From positions 1,550,001 through 1,614,000 of the forward strand of contig CBDCQE010000001.1 in the NCBI GenBank assembly GCA_965220505.1: a stretch of DNA of 64,000 bases, in the 5' to 3' direction. Below are positions 62,893-64,000 of the stretch, in pieces (positions within the stretch are counted from its first letter, which is position 1; each line of letters begins with the position of its first letter). The DNA comes from Bin87 sp965220505. Its GTDB lineage: Bacteria; Chloroflexota; Dehalococcoidia; Lucifugimonadales; UBA3495. The notes under the pieces were generated by a model. That model saw only the letters and a list, made by a program, of their open reading frames with translations, had not been told where the DNA came from and made no database searches. The translations under genes and the position numbers were made by a program.

Positions 62893-64000
62893 TTAATGGT
62901 GGCCAGCCGCTTCGTGGTGTTCTTCCGCGGCGGGTTCGTTCGACCAACCGATCACGCCGATGATAGTGATGATCCCGCCGATGAAACTGACCGGGAACCG
63001 GATGTAATCCCAACCCACGTCGATCAGGAGGCCGCCAGCAATCCACACCACGCCGAATGACGTGATCAGAGGCCAGTAGGACGGGCTCGGCATGTGGATG
63101 GTGTCGGGGTCCACGTGGGGCTCAGCCGGCACGGTCTCGCCGCGGGCGGCAGCCTCACGCTTGGTTATCCAGTAGGCGTCCTGGCCGCGCACCACGGGCA
63201 CTTCTGCGAAGTTGTACACGGGCGGCGGCGAGGAAATGCTCCACTCCAGGGTGGGAGCGTCCCAAGGGTCGTGACCCGCCTCTTCGCCCTTCTTGATGCT
63301 ACGGAAGAAGTTGTGGATGAAGATCAGCAGCGAGATGACGATGATGAAGTAGCCGATGGTCGCCAGCAGATTCATGCCTTCCCAGCCGAAGCCCTCGGCG
63401 TAGGTGTAGATGCGGCGCGGCATCCCGTTCAGCCCGGCGTAGTGCATGGGGAAGAAGGTCAGGTTCATGCCGATGAACATGAGCCAAAAATGGATCTTGC
63501 CCAGCAGTTCGTTGTACATCTTGCCGGTGATCTTGGGGTACCAGTAGTAGATGCCGGCGAAGATGCCGAATATCGCGCCGCCGAACAGAACGTAGTGGAT
63601 GTGGGCGACGATGTAGTAGGTGTCCTGTTGCTGGAAGTCCGACGGTGACACGGCGTGGGATACGCCGGAAAGCCCACCCACGATGAACAGCGCCACGAAC
63701 CCGATCGCCATGAGCATCGGCGTCCTCAGGTCGATGGAACCGCTCCACATCGTGCCGATCCAGTTGAATATCTTCACGCCGGTGGGCACCGCGATCAGCA
63801 TCGTGGTGATGGTGAACACCGAGTTGGCGATTGCGCCCAGGCCCACCGTGAACATGTGGTGGCTCCACACCGCCCAGCTCATGATGGCGATTACGATGCC
63901 GGAGAATACGACCACGGGATAGCCGAATAGCGGCTTGCGGCTGAAGGTCGGAATGATCTCGGATACCACGCCCATGGCCGGCAGGATGAGGATGTACACC
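62893..64000 (-). CDS. ctaD: Cytochrome c oxidase subunit I, C-terminal part (cut by window edge)
   Basis: The last 368 residues are in the window and the start is beyond base 64000. The Cu-B histidine pair is in AVWSHHMFTVG. The heme a3 and heme a histidines are in YIVAHIHYVLFGG. Conserved helices IANSVFTITTMLIAVPTGVKIFNWI and MHYAGLNGMPRR mark an A-family heme-copper oxidase. After helix XII there is a C-terminal extension (residues ~270-368 of this part) with two more hydrophobic helices and a His-rich end, beyond the standard subunit I length. The enzyme reduces oxygen to water while pumping protons. Confidence 0.93.
   Translation of the reverse strand, partial: VYILILPAMGVVSEIIPTFSRKPLFGYPVVVFSGIVIAIMSWAVWSHHMFTVGLGAIANSVFTITTMLIAVPTGVKIFNWIGTMWSGSIDLRTPMLMAIGFVALFIVGGLSGVSHAVSPSDFQQQDTYYIVAHIHYVLFGGAIFGIFAGIYYWYPKITGKMYNELLGKIHFWLMFIGMNLTFFPMHYAGLNGMPRRIYTYAEGFGWEGMNLLATIGYFIIVISLLIFIHNFFRSIKKGEEAGHDPWDAPTLEWSISSPPPVYNFAEVPVVRGQDAYWITKREAAARGETVPAEPHVDPDTIHMPSPSYWPLITSFGVVWIAGGLLIDVGWDYIRFPVSFIGGIITIIGVIGWSNEPAAEEHHEAAGHH

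Noticed and set aside
1..64000. CRISPR arrays, tRNA, rRNA and insertion sequences
   Set aside because: No regularly spaced repeats, cloverleaf with GGTTCGAAT-type arm, rRNA stretch, transposase or integrase was found in any intergenic space.

Overview
The window is a high-GC, densely packed bacterial chromosome segment with no rRNA, tRNA or CRISPR visible. Gene content suggests an aerobic, marine-type Chloroflexota lineage, most like the SAR202/Dehalococcoidia side. The pointers are flavin-dependent luciferase-like oxidoreductases, an F420:NADPH reductase, several periplasmic-binding-type proteins without signal peptides, many stand-alone VOC, FAH and Ldh enzymes, Uma2 proteins and an aa3-type cytochrome oxidase. 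The lineage call is inference from gene content only; no phylogenetic marker was tested.

Layout. 1-3.2 kb (minus): the uvrC 5' end, a small tail-anchored protein, a two-subunit TPP decarboxylase and an SsuA/NMT1-like binding protein interrupted by an in-frame TGA. 3.4-5.8 kb (plus): a FIST protein paired with a cytosolic Leu-binding-type protein. 5.8-10.5 kb: VOC, PEP-mutase-family and DUF429 proteins, an aquaporin, a cysteine-less tandem desulforedoxin-like protein and an LLM oxidoreductase. 10.7-12 kb: MazEF and a GIY-YIG protein. 12-13.8 kb: a zinc alcohol dehydrogenase and RpiB. 13.9-20.3 kb (minus): a nitrile hydratase locus with the beta subunit split into two genes, two DSD-type PLP proteins (one lacking the PLP lysine), a NodB-fold hydrolase, and an inserted PIN/unknown/membrane-protein module. 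20.3-26 kb: HicB, SerS, Uma2, LysS, Yip1 and an MTHFS-like protein. 26-36 kb: catabolic and accessory single genes (FAH, MDR, broken GNAT, Ldh, T5orf172, TSUP, PIG-L, VOC, NpdG and small unknowns). 36-45 kb: a DUF1998 remnant, Uma2, an xanthine-dehydrogenase-type large subunit, a two-component system with a His-rich secreted protein, and a NuoE/NuoF-type diaphorase. 45-50 kb (plus): a large alpha/beta hydrolase and the lysine genes dapB-asd-dapA. 50-56 kb: an NYN RNase, then comEA-comEC-cmk-plsC (minus). 56-61 kb (minus): kinase-fold protein, DUF952, a beta-lactamase-like hydrolase, SCP2-like, FmdB, TrmO and an alpha/beta hydrolase. 61-64 kb (minus): cytochrome oxidase subunits I (partial), III and IV, the last fused to cytochrome c.

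Functionally, housekeeping blocks (serS, lysS, dap, com/cmk/plsC, cox) alternate with accessory catabolic cassettes. Most unusual are the split nitrile hydratase locus with a PLP-lysine-less homologue, the desulforedoxin-like protein without cysteines, the in-frame TGA followed by a SECIS-like hairpin, and a 20-26 nt perfect palindrome (GATC at its centre) repeated four times just downstream of genes. Promoters of the TGnTAnnnT (extended -10) type recur upstream of many genes.
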